Positions 34,544 through 46,625 of a stretch of DNA of 64,000 nt are shown one piece after another (the first letter of the stretch is position 1; the number at the start of each line of letters is the position of its first letter). The DNA comes from Cryptomeria japonica (lineage: Eukaryota; Streptophyta; Pinopsida; Cupressales; Cupressaceae), in assembly GCF_030272615.1 (NCBI RefSeq), contig NC_081406.1:142443799-142507798 (forward strand), written 5' to 3'. Position numbers and translations under genes: made by a program. Below the pieces are notes generated by a model. It ran no database searches. It saw only the letters and a program-made list of their open reading frames with translations, and was not told where the DNA came from.

Positions 34544-35985
34544 CTACTCTTTACTGGAAACATGTTCCAATACAACCTCTTTGTTATGAACTTTCTCCCT
34601 CAAGAAATGATACTTGAGCTCTAAGTGCTTGGTTCTATCATGCAACACCAGATTCTTGGAAATATTAATTGCACTTGTGTTGTAACAAAATATACTCACC
34701 GGTTCAGATACAGGGACTTTGAAAGCACTTAATACATGCTTCATCCAAATTGTCTAAGTGCAGTTCATAAATGCTTCTACATATTCTACTTCTGCTGTGG
34801 ACTGAGAGATACAACTCTGCTTTTTGCTCATCCATGAGACTAGTCTACCACCGAGAAAGAATGCACCATCGGTTGTGCTCTTCTGGTCATCCACATTACC
34901 AGCCCAATCGACATTTGTAAACACTTTGAGATCGAAATCATTACTGTATGGATACCACAATCCATAATCTATAGTTCCCTTCAGATATCTAAGAATTTGC
35001 TTGACTGCAACCAAGTGGGATTCTCTTGGAATTTTTGAAAATGTGCAGCACTGCCCATTGCATGTGCAATGTCCGGTTTGCTATGTACTACATAGTGCAA
35101 CTTACCAATCATTGACCGGTATTCCTTCTCATTCACCAACGCCGAGTCATCTTATTTTGACAATTTACAACCGATTCTCATCAGTGTACCGACCAGTTTG
35201 CTATCTTCCATGCCAAAGGTCTTCAACACCTCTTTGACATACTTGGACTGAATGATAAAGATATCATCTTTCATTTGTTGAATCTGTAGTCCAATGAAGA
35301 ACTTAATCTCTCTGATTAGTGACATCTCAAATTCCTTCTTCATCTCATCTGCAAACGCATGGCTCATCTTGTCATTTCCACCAAAAATTATGTCATCAAC
35401 AAACACTTCATAGATCAGAATTTGATGTCCTTTTGACTTCAGATAGATATTGTTGTCTTCACTTGTTCTTTCAAATCCAATATTCACAAGATGGGAGTGT
35501 AAATGTTCATACCATGCTCTAGGTGCTTGTTTCAATCCATACAAGGCTTTATGTAGCCTACACACCATATCACTATCTTCTGATAGGGAAAACCCATCTC
35601 GTTGCTCTATATACACTTCCTCTTCAAGTATTCCATTCAAGAATGCAAATTTTACATCCATCTGATACACTTTGAATCCCTTGAAGGCTGTATATGCAAG
35701 AAGCATTCGAACTCCTTACAATCTAGCTACTGGAGAAAAGGTTTCTCCATAGTCTTCTCCTTCTTCTTGAGCATATCCCTTACATACCAGTCTTGCTTTG
35801 CTTCTTACCACTGTGCCATCTTCATTCAGCTTGTTTCTAAAAACCCATTTGGTTCCAATAACATTTTTGTGCTTAGGTCTGGGTACCAAAGACTATGTAC
35901 CATTCTTTTCTATCTAGTCAAGTTCCTCTTCCGTAGCCTTAATCTAGTCTCTGTTGAACTTAGGACCTTCCCTCTTCATCATTAG
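34544..35985 (-). pseudogene. Copia RT and RNase H of element G
   Basis: Minus-strand order. First an RT N-terminal stretch (GTKWVF-like text, then degraded) from about 35985. Next the RT core at 35706-35152: QMDVKFAFLNG, KALYGLKQAPRAWY, and FVDDIIFGG, where the usual YVDD has Phe for Tyr. Then EYRSMIGKLHYVVHSKPD, and RNase H at 35014-34544: ILRYLKGT, FTNVDWAGNVDDQKST (first Asp of the usual D-A-DWAG replaced by Asn), and RTKHLELKYHFLREKV. Stops and small shifts break the frame at several points. Integrase and Gag are absent. Confidence 0.88.
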
Positions 35986-36039
35986 AATAGGATCTTTTCC
36001 TCAAGCGGTTAAACTTATAACACAAAGGACATAGAGGAT

Positions 36040-36053
36040 GCTCTGATACCAAT
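36040..36053 (-). other. Primer-binding site of element G
   Basis: On the minus strand, ATTGGTATCAGAGC abuts the 5' LTR. It is the initiator-Met type. Confidence 0.9.
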
Positions 36054-37513
36054 TGATGAATAATGATGAACAGTAACTACTCAACGGATACTGAGAGGGG
36101 GGGGGTGAATCAGTATAGACAAAAACTTCTTTAACAACTTTAGACAACAAAGATTGCACTAATCAGTGAACAACATCACCGATCTAAATTAAGTCAATAC
36201 CGGTAAAACATAGTGATTGTAAAAGTCATAAATCGGTAACACTTAGATCTTCACAAAACCTAATATCTCATTTCCACTTCACCCACATGCTTAAAACCTA
36301 ATATCCCATTTCCACTTCACCCATATGCTTAAACAAGTAATACATCATAAATATAATGACAACTAGATCAACTTGCATTACCGCTTAATAGAAAACACTA
36401 AAACATCACATGAAAAGTTATCACACATGACACACTTATTTTTCACGTGGAAACCCAAGTGGGAAAAACCACAGTGGGGATGAATACCCACAAGTTGTTC
36501 TTGAACTCTTCTGAAGTTCGCTCTGTTAGGAGCCTAGTCTGGTTAAAGACTAAATACCCGGTTAAAGGTTAAAACCCTGTTAAAGATTACCTCGCAAGAG
36601 GATTTGAAGAACTCAATGATTTTGTGTCACCCTGTTAAAGGATTTAAAAAAATCTTGTTAAAGCTACTTGGTAAAGGGATTTTCCAACTGCTGAAATGGT
36701 TAGAAGTCAACAGGTAATACACTGATCTGATAACAACACTTAATGCCAAGGCAGATCCACTTTAGTTCCTTTACATCTGCAATTACACTCTGTAGGAATC
36801 TACTCACTTCTCTGGTCTAGCAAGAATCAATTCACATACAATCATTTGCCAACAACTTCAAATGAGAATCATCTTCGACCTTATAGATAATGATTAGGTT
36901 TGGTAGCCAAAACCTAAAACCCTAAGCATCTAGGTTAACAATACAGTCGGTCCAATCCTGACCATTTAATCACATTACATAGGGTAAAATAATCTTGAAC
37001 AAATCTCAAGATGTTCTCCATCGTTCGTTCTTCACCGCTTCTGGAAGCTGATAACCCATCACGCGCTCTCCACTGTTTACTGAGACTTCACACATTCCTG
37101 AGGTAGATAGAATCAATCTTCTTCATGCAAGATCCTCAATGAAATTCTTCACGCGCACAAGACTGACGTGGCAACAAGATCTGATCTTCATTTCAATGCT
37201 AACTCATCATAGGATGTCGTCGGTTGAATCACATAGACTTGGAATGCATCGTCTAGAAACCTTGAAGCTGAGACTATCAACCGGTAGTCATATCAAATGA
37301 AACCCTAATACAAACTTTCCATATACTGGTTCACATACCGGTTTACTTTTTGCATATACTGGTTCACACCATCATACCAATTCACTTCATACCATCATAC
37401 CGGTTCTATTGCCAGTTTTCTTAATTCAATATACCGGTTCATACTTCATCATATTGACATCAATGACAACATACAAAACTATCATGTCATCATACTCTGC
37501 ACATATGCCAATA
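36054..37513 (-). repeat. 5' LTR of element G
   Basis: Pairs with 32668-34183. On the plus strand it ends GCCAATA, where the other copy has GCCAACA, so the coding-strand TG has mutated to TA. GTGAT follows. Confidence 0.92.
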
Positions 37514-37518
37514 GTGAT

Positions 37519-37790
37519 CAAAGTGAAAGGTCGTGTGGGGTAAGCATTTCCAAGACAAGTATGTGGTTCCCCTTACCCCACATTAAAGAGAGGAATGATA
37601 GGTTGGCTATGTGGGGTAACAAGTCCAACAAGGAATGTGTTTCCTCATTATCCTATGCTAAAAAGAATACAAGGCTAAGGGTCAAGCAGGATAAGAGTTC
37701 CAAAGGGTGAATGGCTTTCCTCCTTATCCTGTACCAAAGAAAAGTACAAGGATGGTCATGTAGGATAAGAGGGTCGAAGGGCAGATGATG
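37519..37790 (+). repeat. Hairpin-repeat array, right part
   Basis: Units of ~75 bp each begin GGTC or GGTT and contain an inverted repeat: GTGGGGTAAG..CTTACCCCAC (about 37534-37574), GTGGGGTAA..TTATCCTATG, CAGGATAAG..CTTATCCTG, then a partial unit with TAGGATAAG. This continues the array seen before element G. Confidence 0.75.
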
Positions 37791-39329
37791 GGCTCAATGA
37801 CTTAGCAGCCATGTTAGCAATGGTAGATGATTTTTGTGGGCCTAGTGGGCCCAATTTTCATATAAAGGGCCTTTTCACCAAGACTTTTCTTGGAGAAAAA
37901 GGGCAATTTTGTTTGGATGAAAGGCCATGTTACTCTAAAATTTTAGAGTGGGGCTGGTTGCCTCATGGTGTAGTCTTGGCCATATATCTCAACTTAAAAT
38001 CTGATCCAATGAACATGAATTTTTCTTTCATTGGCCCTCTTAGTGCTCTCTTGGCAAGATCTCGCACGTCCATCTGCATGCGAGATCTCCAAATTGACGG
38101 TGGACATCTAAACTTCCTTTGAGCCATTAGCATTTTAAATTTTGTAGGTGGTTTGTTATCGACCCGATGGTCAAGACATCCTTCCTACTCGGTCGATGAC
38201 TCATTCTTGGTTAGATTCTCATTCAACCATTGAGGATTGTTGCCTTTACTCTAGATTGATCCCTGTAGACCAATGACTTTTTGTCCCCGCAAGTGTGCTC
38301 GACCATGCTTATTGATAGGGATTGCTTCACCAATGAGTCAATTTTGTTTTTCCAAGGCAAAGAACATCTTGTAAAGGAATCCAACATGCCATCAATACCC
38401 AATTTGATCTCCTCCTCTTCTATAGATTTTTTGTAACCTAACCCTAGGAGGGTTATGGTTTTCATTCGTTGTTCAATTTTGAGTTATGCCTCAACTATAA
38501 AGAAATTTTTTGTATATTTTCCAAAGGATCTTCTCCTCTTTTTCTCTTACAGTAGTTTGTGACTCCTACAACTATAAAAAATACCTTGTATATGCATTAA
38601 CAGAATTTGCTTGCTTTACCTTGTTTCGGTTTATGCAAATTTGTGTATTTCTCTTACCTGTTTGTGTGAATGCATATTTTTCTTATTTTCTCAGCATCTG
38701 TGATAGTGTTGACTTCTCTTAGAGTGGCATTTGAGAATATTTTTCATTCTTCTACCATTGTTAAGAATTCCAACCTTGACTCAGTCTTAGAATGCTAGAC
38801 TTAGATAAGAATTAGTGTATCTTTTGGGCAGTTTTATTGATTTTTTGTGCAGCTATAGGTGGGGGTAGATCAAATTTCATTCTAGGTGTGAACCTTTTTT
38901 CCTTCTTTCATGTAACCCTTCTCTCTCTCCCCCTTTTCCCTATCAGAGAATAGATTAGTTTTACCTATGTTGGGTTGGTCCAACACTTGCACTAAGATTG
39001 AATAGGAAGTTGGCCTTCTTCGGAGACTCAACCTCACATTTAGCAAGGTCCCACACTTGGAAGCTTGTTTCTATGTTTCACAAGGTTAGTGATCAATTCT
39101 GGTCACTAAGGGTGTAAAATTTTTGACAATAGTACCCAAGTATCTTACATAAGGAATTTAACATTCCTTTATTCCTTTCCTTGCCGATGTCTTTGTAGTG
39201 TAGGACAAGGATTACCAATGATTATTTCACAGTATAATTATATACATAATTATGTCATAGTATAATGAAATCATTAAAAAAATTTAAAATTCATATTTTG
39301 TAATGGTGAAAATGGTCAAAATATTATGA
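37791..39329. other. Stretch with no recognised gene
   Basis: AT-rich sequence with short unrelated open frames only. I see no retroelement domain, LTR end or primer site that I can defend. A palindromic TATAATTATATACATAATTATG stretch lies near 39230-39255. Confidence 0.5.
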
Positions 39330-39489
39330 CAGTAACTTTTGATCATTAGTCATGGAGCGAATGGGAGCAGAGCAAAAAGGAGCGGGAATCCCAAATTTCA
39401 AATTGAGAAATGGTGGAATTCCTGGGAATGGCGGATTTCCTGGAAACTGTTGTTCCCTTGGGATCGAATCTGGCATGTAGGCAGGAGGT

Positions 39490-40938
39490 CAGACATCTCA
39501 AGGGTCAGAAGAGGACAAGGAAAAAGAAAAATTGGGAGAAGAAAAAGATTTGATCCCCGGGGACCCACACGACAGAGGAAAATGGAAAAAATGGTCCTCA
39601 CTCTTTGGAGTGAAGCCATTGGTTAAATCTGGGCTTTCGGAAGTAACGAACATTTCAGACCCCACCTCTGGTCTAGTCGCTATTTCCATTCTGGACAAAG
39701 TGGTCGATATGACTGTAGCTGGCCTATCTATGACCTTAGTGGGACAATTCTCTAGCTTTAGGCCTAACATTGATGATGTTAGGAATTTCATAAGGAGAAA
39801 ATGGATGGTAAAAGGACAAGTGGAAGTGGTGGCGCTGCCTAGAGGGTTTTTAACCTTCGCTTTCAACTCTAAAGAAGACATGAACAAAGCTCTCTACGAA
39901 GGCCCCTGGATGTTTGGAAAGTCTTCCCTGGCTCTCCAGAAATAGGCCTCGAATATCATCCTGGATGAATCCTTCTTCATTTTTGCGCCAGTCTGGACAC
40001 GCCTCCCGGGTCTCCCGCTCGAATACTGGAACAAGGAAGTTTTCAAGGGCATTGCGAAATCCTTTGGAGAACTCTTATTGATTGACTTGATGACAATGGC
40101 TAAATAAAGGTTAGTCTTTGCTCGCATTTGCGTAAATGTTAACCAAATGATAGATATGCCTCAATCCATAGATATCATATCTAAATTAGGAAAATGGTCC
40201 CAAGCTATTGAATATGAATCTCTATTGTTTGCCTGTTTCCATTGCAAAAAATCAGGGCATTGGGAAAAATCTTGTCTGCTCAAGAAAGGCAAGGAACTCA
40301 AGACAGATAGTAACTCTAAGAACAAAAAGATTTGGCAAAGGACAAACAAAAAAGTGGATTCATCAATATCCGAGAGTAATCAAAAAAAGGATGCAACGAA
40401 ACTTATGAATGAAGTCAAGAGGACTGGGAGTAGCAACAATGATAAACAAGATTGTGTTTGTTCCAATGACCCACCAAAGAGCTCTAAAGAAGCAGAGCCA
40501 GGAACTGAGTTGATCAATAAAGAAAGCCTAGAAGCTCAGGAGAATGAAATTGTAAGTCAAGAGAAGGATGAAACTATCCTGGACCAGAAGGATGGATCTG
40601 CTAGCCAGGAGAAGGAAGTATCCTATCCAGCCTCTTCACTCTCTAAATCGGCTGACACAAACTTTAATGACTTTAATGAAGCCCAAGACCCTTCTGATTC
40701 TGAGCCCTTATTTCTTTTAACTAATGGAAGCCCAAATCCTCTCCTCTGTAAAACCCCTTCCCATAGCGTGCTTATGCTAGATGAAATCCTCCGGATTCCT
40801 GGGTTGAGAGAAGGAAAATTGAGCAAGGAGGAACTTAAGGAAGGAATCTCAACTAGAAGCAAGATTAAGAAAAAGGCAGATGTTGGAAGCCAAAATAAAA
40901 AGCAGGGAAGGCCATCCCTAAAACATCAAAGGGAATAG
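39490..40938 (+). pseudogene. LINE ORF1, DUF4283-like with zinc knuckle
   Basis: One frame from about 39490 to the stop at 40936-40938, broken by TAG at 39943-39945 and TAA near 40105. Landmarks: WSSLFGVKP, VVALPRGFLTFAFNSKED and ALYEGPWMFGKSSLAL (the DUF4283 fold of plant LINE ORF1), GLPLEYWN, VFARICVNV, then the knuckle CFHCKKSGHWEKSC (CX2CX4HX4C intact). A Ser/Lys/Glu-rich tail ends in a basic stretch. The family role is binding of LINE RNA. The ORF2 start lies about 70 bases downstream. Confidence 0.8.
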
Positions 40939-41006
40939 GAAAGCTGGAAGAACCTTGCTGATGGAACATAGTGTTCCATTGAGTCAGCCCTATCCCTAGT
41001 TAAAAT

Positions 41007-44000
41007 ATGAAGATTATATCTTGGAATATCAAAGGGCTAAATGCCCCCCATAAGTAGGATGTGTTATGGAATGTCACCAGAGATCATAAACTAGATGTGG
41101 TCCTTATTCAGGAAACCAAGATGTCTAAAGAAAAAGTTGAAAGGATCAAAATTTTCAAAGAAAACGGAGTCATAAGAACTAACTCGGAGGGTGCCTCTGG
41201 AGGAATTGCGATCTTTTGGAACAAAAATACTATAATAGGAAAGGAAGTCATCTCTGCCTTTAATAGGAACTCAGTTTTGCTCGAGCATATTAAAGACAAC
41301 TTTGTTTGGGTGTTATCTAATGTCTACGCTCCTAACACTAAATCTGGGAGAGCTAAATTCTAGAAAAGCCTTGCGGCTGACAGACTCTAGTTTGCTGATC
41401 AAAGTTGGATTATTATGGGAGACTTCAATACCCTGCTCAAAGATGAAGATAAGATGGGAGGAATCCCCTTACATCTTGATGGAAAACAAGACCTTATGGA
41501 TTTCATTAATGACCAAGCTCTCATTGATGTTGATCTCTAGGGCATCAATTACACCTGGACCAATAGAAGAACCAAAACTGATTTGATTCAAGTTAGGCTT
41601 GACAAATCTTTAATTTCTCTTGATTGGATTTCTAAGTATAGCTGTTCCCTTGCTTCTGTTATCAAAATCAGTTCAGACCATTTCCCCATCTCATTTTCTA
41701 CCAACTCTTTTTCAGCAAAGAGAAACTTCCCTTTCAGATTTGAAAAAGCTTGGCTCTCCCATCCTTCTCTGGAAGCCTGCATTATTAAATGGTGGAACTC
41801 TGAAGTGGAGGGTAATGCTCTTTTTAGAATTGCTAAAAAACTCAACATCATAAAAGCCAAAATTAAAACCTGGAACAAAGAGATCTTTGGGGACATAGTC
41901 AAGAACAAAACTCAAGTTAAAGCTGAATTAAAGCTTGTTCAGGATAGAATCCAAGAGGTGGGGTTGACCGAAGAACTTAGGACAACTGAAAATGATCTGT
42001 TATCTAAATACCACTCCATCATTTCTAATGAAGAGACTTTCTGGAGACAAAGATCTAGAGCTTTGTTCCTGAAGGAAGGTGATAAAAACACCCACTTCTT
42101 TCACTTAACCACCCTTAAGAATAGGGCAGCCAATAGAATATCTAGACTAACTTGCAATAAAGGTGTCCTAACAGAGGATTGCGACATCAAGAAGGAAGCT
42201 CTCGAGCATTTCAGTACCTTGTTGGGTGAAGTGGACAACTTGGATTACAGTAAGCAAAACACACTTTTACAAGCCATCCCTTCTATCCTATTGGAAGCTG
42301 ACAATCGCCTCTTATCCCATATTCCCACTAATCCTGAAATCAAAAAGGTGGTGTTTTCCTTTCAAGGTGATAAATCCCCTGGCCCAGATGGCTTTCCCAT
42401 GTTTTTCTTCCAAAAATTCTAGCACATTGTGGAGGCGGACATATGCAATGGTGTTAAGGAATTCTTTGGCTCCAGAAGACTACTTAAGGAACTGAATGCC
42501 ACTTTCATTGTCCTTATCCCAAAGATCCCCGGAGCTGATTCTCTTAACAAGTTTAGACCCATCAGCTTGTGTAACTCTGTCTACAAGATCCTTTCCAAGG
42601 TTTTGACTTCCAGGTTGCTAGATCAAGGATTATCTCTATCCAACAGAATGGCTTTGTCCCCGGAAGATAGATTTTGGACTCCATTATCTCTGTTCATGAA
42701 AATATCCACTCCCTGAAAGTGGCGAGTAAATAGGGATTCTTCCTTAAGTTAGACATGGCTAAAGCTTTTGATAGAGTGAACTGGTAGTTTCTCCTCAGGA
42801 TCATGGAATCGTTTGGTTTTGGTGACAAAGTTATCCAGCTCTATTCTCAACTCATGGGAACTTCCTCCTCTGCTGTTATTGTTAATGGCTCCCCGTCTAA
42901 TTTCTTCAAAAGCTCCAGAGGTCTCAGACAGGGAGACCCCATCTCCCCTATCCTGTTTACCATTCTTGCTAAATACCTGGGTAGATTCATCCTTAAAAAT
43001 GTGGAAGAAGGCAATCTTTAGGGTCTGAAACCCTCTTCATCCAATGCTATTTGATCTCATGAACAATTCATTGATGATTCTATCACCATGGGGGAAGCCA
43101 CCATCTTGGAAGCCAAAAACATGAAAATCATTCTGAATACCTATGAATTAGCCTCTGGTCAAAAAATCAACTGGGATAAAAGCTCTCTATTTTTCATCAA
43201 CACCTCGGCCTAAAGGCAAATTAGGATTAGCATGATTCTTGGTTGTAACATATCTGAGTTTCCTTCTACCTATTTGGGGCTTCCTCTCTATCTCAAGCCT
43301 GAGGATTCCTTCTGGAATAAGTTAATTGACAGACTCAACCTGAAACTCGTTGGCTAGAAAGGGGCTATTCTTAGTCAAGATGGTAAAGTCACTCTGCTCA
43401 AAGCCACTCTCCAAAATCTTCCTGTGTATGCTCTTAGCTTATTCAAAATCCCCTCAAAGTTTAAAGAAGCTATTGAAAGAATCCAAAAAAAGTTCCTTTG
43501 GTCGGGAGTGGAAGTTAAAAATAGACTCCCACTTATAGCCTGGAATAACATTTGTACCCCTAAGGCCTCAGGTGGGCTGGGCTTAAGGAACATTAGTTAT
43601 ATGAATAAAGTTTTATTAGCCAAACAAATTTGGAGATTCAAAGGGGAAGAAAGAGAATGGAACTCTATTTGGAAAAACAAATATCTCCATATGCAACCTT
43701 CTGAGGAAGAATTCTTTGACAACTCTTTCTCTGTTGATGGATCTGCCATTTGGAATGCAGTGCAATCTGCTAAAGGCTGAGCTACTGTTGGCAAAACCTG
43801 GAACCTTGGGGATGGGAGGAAAATAAGATTTTGGGAAGATAGATGGATCTTGGATAAACCTCTGGAGGAAATCCCTATCATCAAAGATTGGAAGGACAAC
43901 TTCAAATGTAGGTATGGTGAAATGGTAAGAGATTGCTGGATAAATGGGGACTGGATTGACTTTAGCCAGCAGTGCTCAGATCTCAAGTTCCTTTAGATTT

Positions 44001-44668
44001 CTCTTTTTGCTAAAATCCCTAGAGACAACAAAGATGACATTCTGATATGGGGGAAAACTCTGGATGAGAAATACTCTGTTTCTTCTACTGTGGCTATTCA
44101 TAATGTCCTAGTGGAAGCTACTCCCATCTGGGCTAAAGTTTGGATTAACAACGTAGTTCCCAAAATCAACATCTTCTTTTGGATTTTCATCCAAAATAAG
44201 ATATTAACCCTGGATAATCTTCATAAAAGAGGTATCATTTTGCCTAACATGTGTTCTCTTTGTTGTAGGGAAGAAGAGACAACTTGCCATATTCTCAATC
44301 AATGCTCTTTTAGCCAGGACATCTGGAAAATCATCCTGACCAGGTGGAACCTGAGCTGGGTCTTCTCGAATTCTCTTGGTGACACTTGGATTCAATGGCA
44401 TTGTCCTAAATCTAATCCTGAAATTGTGGAGATCTGGAGACTTACTCTACCGATTGTTATCTGGAATATATGGAAAGAGCGCAACAACAGGATTTTCAGA
44501 GATAAAAGGGCTATTCCTGAAGTGGTTGCAGACAAAATCTTTAGGAGTATTTTTGAATGCCTCTATGGCACTGATCAGGGACTTGCTCTAAAGAGGATTT
44601 CAAAGACAGATGGAACCTTTCTACCACCACTACTAGCAAGGAGAAAGGCAATTTTGACATTCAAATGA
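41007..44668 (+). pseudogene. LINE ORF2: endonuclease and reverse transcriptase
   Basis: Starts at Met 41007 (MKIISWNIKGLN), the standard opening of the AP-like endonuclease, followed by VVLIQETKM, SGGIAIFW, SNVYAPN, IIMGDFNTLL and SSDHFPIS. RT motifs are SPGPDGFP, FRPISLCN, LDMAKAFDRVNW, GLRQGDPISPILF and FIDD (FADD in active relatives). The C-terminal zf-RVT part is visible (PKINIFFW, CSLCCREEETTCHILNQC). A frameshift near 42660 moves the frame. In-frame stops are mostly TAG at positions where Trp is expected (for example FW before KSLAAD, DLW before GINYTW, VNW then FLL), consistent with TGG to TAG decay. Confidence 0.88.
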
Positions 44669-44837
44669 TTTGGCACAAGGATGATCTCAATTTAAACATT
44701 AAAGAGATACTCAGAAAGGACCATTATACAGGGAGAGAAGGACAATTAAATCATGACAAGTAAAAAAGCATCACTTGCGCCTCGCTAGAAAGACCATCAT
44801 TACCTAGCACTGCGACAGATCTCCTATCTCCAAAAAA

Positions 44838-46465
44838 TTGCCGCACGCTTTGTGGGTTACTCAGAGCGATAGTTTGAGTTGCATCAGGAAAGAAGTTCTC
44901 AATTTGCAGAGAAACATAGTTGATATCCTACATTTGAAAATGGGAGGAGATCTCAAACGCAAAGAACCTAACAACACGTCAACCTGGAAAGCAATGCCTA
45001 AAGTTTGGGCAAAGCTAGAGAAGGGCTCTCTCACCAGCTTCATGGAAAAGCTTGAGGACTATGACAAAGGTAGGGTCAACTTAGCCATTTCTAAGATTTC
45101 TAAAAACTGGTCTAATGGCTCTTTTAAACTTTACGGAGTAAAATTTAAGTTGGATGCTGGGCTTATTTCTACTATGACTGGAATGCCCCACTCTGGGCTC
45201 AACTTCTTTCAAGACCTCAAAGTCTTCAACAATGCAGTTACCCTGTTCTCGTGAAAAGAGAAAGAGTGGGCCAAAATCAGCAAGGCTATCGGGGGCTACT
45301 ACGATGTTGCAAACATCAGGAAGTTGTGGGGCTGGGTCCTGAACGCAATCATGGAGTATATTATGGTTGAAGGTCATTTCTCCGGGGCCCACACCTACCA
45401 CTTCGTGCTCTTGAACCATTTTAGACATGACAAAAAAGTGTCTTTGCCCTACTACCTTTTTTGATCCCTCTCTAGGTCCCTGAACAAGCATAGGACTAAC
45501 CCTTCCAGCCCGATTCTCCACTGCGGGCTCTTGTTGCTCATCTATGAGCATTACAAAACCCTCGCTCTATAGGAAAATAAGTGGATTTCTGCTTCCCCAA
45601 GTAAAAGGAGGATGGAAGAGGGAGATACTAGCAAGGAGAAGGTGTCATCCAACAAGAAAAGGAAAAGTGCCCCCAGGACATTGTCAAGGAAAGCAGTGGT
45701 ATGGAGATGGATGACTCTAACGGTGAAGATAACTGGAAGGAAGAGGAGCTGGGCAACGAGGAAGAAAGTGGAGATTTCAAGATTGGTCAAGATAGCCCTA
45801 TTCTAAGTGATCACCTTGGTAAGGACAATAGCCATCTGATGGAGGAGATGGCTCCCAAGGATAATGAAGAAACCAAAGTTAATTCTGAGAACGAAACAAA
45901 CAAAGGCTTTGAGAAGAACCTGATTGAGGAAAGGGATAGCAAGGCCAAGGAAAGTGTTGGTGAGGGGCTTATCCTGGATAATCTCAAGAAGCTCTTGGAG
46001 GCCAGAATGAATTTCGACAGATGGACTTACGAAACCCTGAAAAACCTGGAGAAGCAAGGGATAAATTCAGATAAAAAGAGGGAGGATGAAAATAGAGAGC
46101 ATATTAATTGGAAGCAGGAAATGGAGAATAAGGTAAAATCGCTAGAAGAGGGAAAAGAAGTGATGAAAAATCTGATGGGAATTATCCCAAGTATCCTCTC
46201 TACTATCACCAAAAACCTGGAAGACATTGCCAAGGTGTTTGACCATGCTCCTAAACCGGTTGTGGATCTTGACCTGGAGGAGGAGACCATCCAAACTGGA
46301 AGTGGTGGTGATGCTACCTCGGCGGGCGGAACTGCGAAGAGAACTAGGGCTAGTATCAAGAAAGCTATGGCTGCTGTGACCAAGGACCCTCCCAACCTCA
46401 AAGACAACATCAAAGAGCTGCAAGAAAATAGCAGCACCTTGGCTAAAGCCTTGGATAAAATCTGA
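44838..46465 (+). pseudogene. LINE third ORF, unknown protein with coiled-coil tail
   Basis: Opens MPHALWVTQSD and reads on with stops after TLFS, LPYYLF and TLAL. After a shift near 45690 it continues as a highly charged segment to 46465. The N-terminal half (GSFKLYGVKFKLD, ISTMTGMP, AIMEYIMVEGHF, SPILHCGLLLLIYEHYK) has the same layout as part of ORF2 in elements B and H, where an ITKE..TGYP segment precedes a helical core. The C-terminal half is an acidic and basic coiled coil ending in a Lys/Glu-rich helix. It lies between ORF2 and the conserved LINE 3' end, so it is part of the unit. The family was not identified. Confidence 0.6.
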
Positions 46466-46625
46466 TTCTTGGATGGCCTGCTGGCTTTTAGGGGCTTTTG
46501 TGGGTTTTCCTTGGTTTTCCGCTGGTTTTTTCCTTTTGTTCTGTTTCTCTCTGTTTCTCGTGGCTTTGTTGTTTAAGTCTTTCTTGTAAAGGGTTTCAGG
46601 GCCCCTTCAAAACCTACTTTTTCAT
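46466..46625 (+). other. LINE 3' untranslated end
   Basis: GT-rich text followed by CTTGTAAAGGGTTTCAGG, GGCCCCTTCAAAACC, TTTTTCATTAAT and a short A run. The phrase set is characteristic of plant LINE 3' ends. Confidence 0.7.

Larger units (their letters stand above)
32668..37513 (-). mobile_element. Ty1/copia element G, truncated
   Basis: LTRs at 32668-34183 and 36054-37513 flank a 1.87-kb interior on the minus strand. A 5-bp target duplication GTGAT is exact (32663-32667 and 37514-37518). The interior keeps a primer site, the C-terminal part of pol (RT, RNase H) and a polypurine tract. Gag, protease and integrase are missing, so the first coding text after the primer site is already the RT region. 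It is inserted in the hairpin-repeat array. Confidence 0.92.
39330..46625 (+). mobile_element. L1-type LINE with three ORFs
   Basis: Non-LTR retrotransposon. Order: ORF1 (nucleic-acid-binding, zinc knuckle), ORF2 (endonuclease, RT, zinc-binding C-terminus), a third ORF, and a 3' end with TGTAAAGGGTTTCAGGGCCC then TTCATTAATCAAAAA. Such a 3' end is typical of plant LINEs. The 5' boundary is approximate and no target duplication could be identified. All ORFs have stops; ORF2 has a frameshift near 42660. Confidence 0.82.

Noticed and set aside
37811-38122. 103-codon open frame
   Set aside because: No domain, no partner in other elements and no context. Likely chance.
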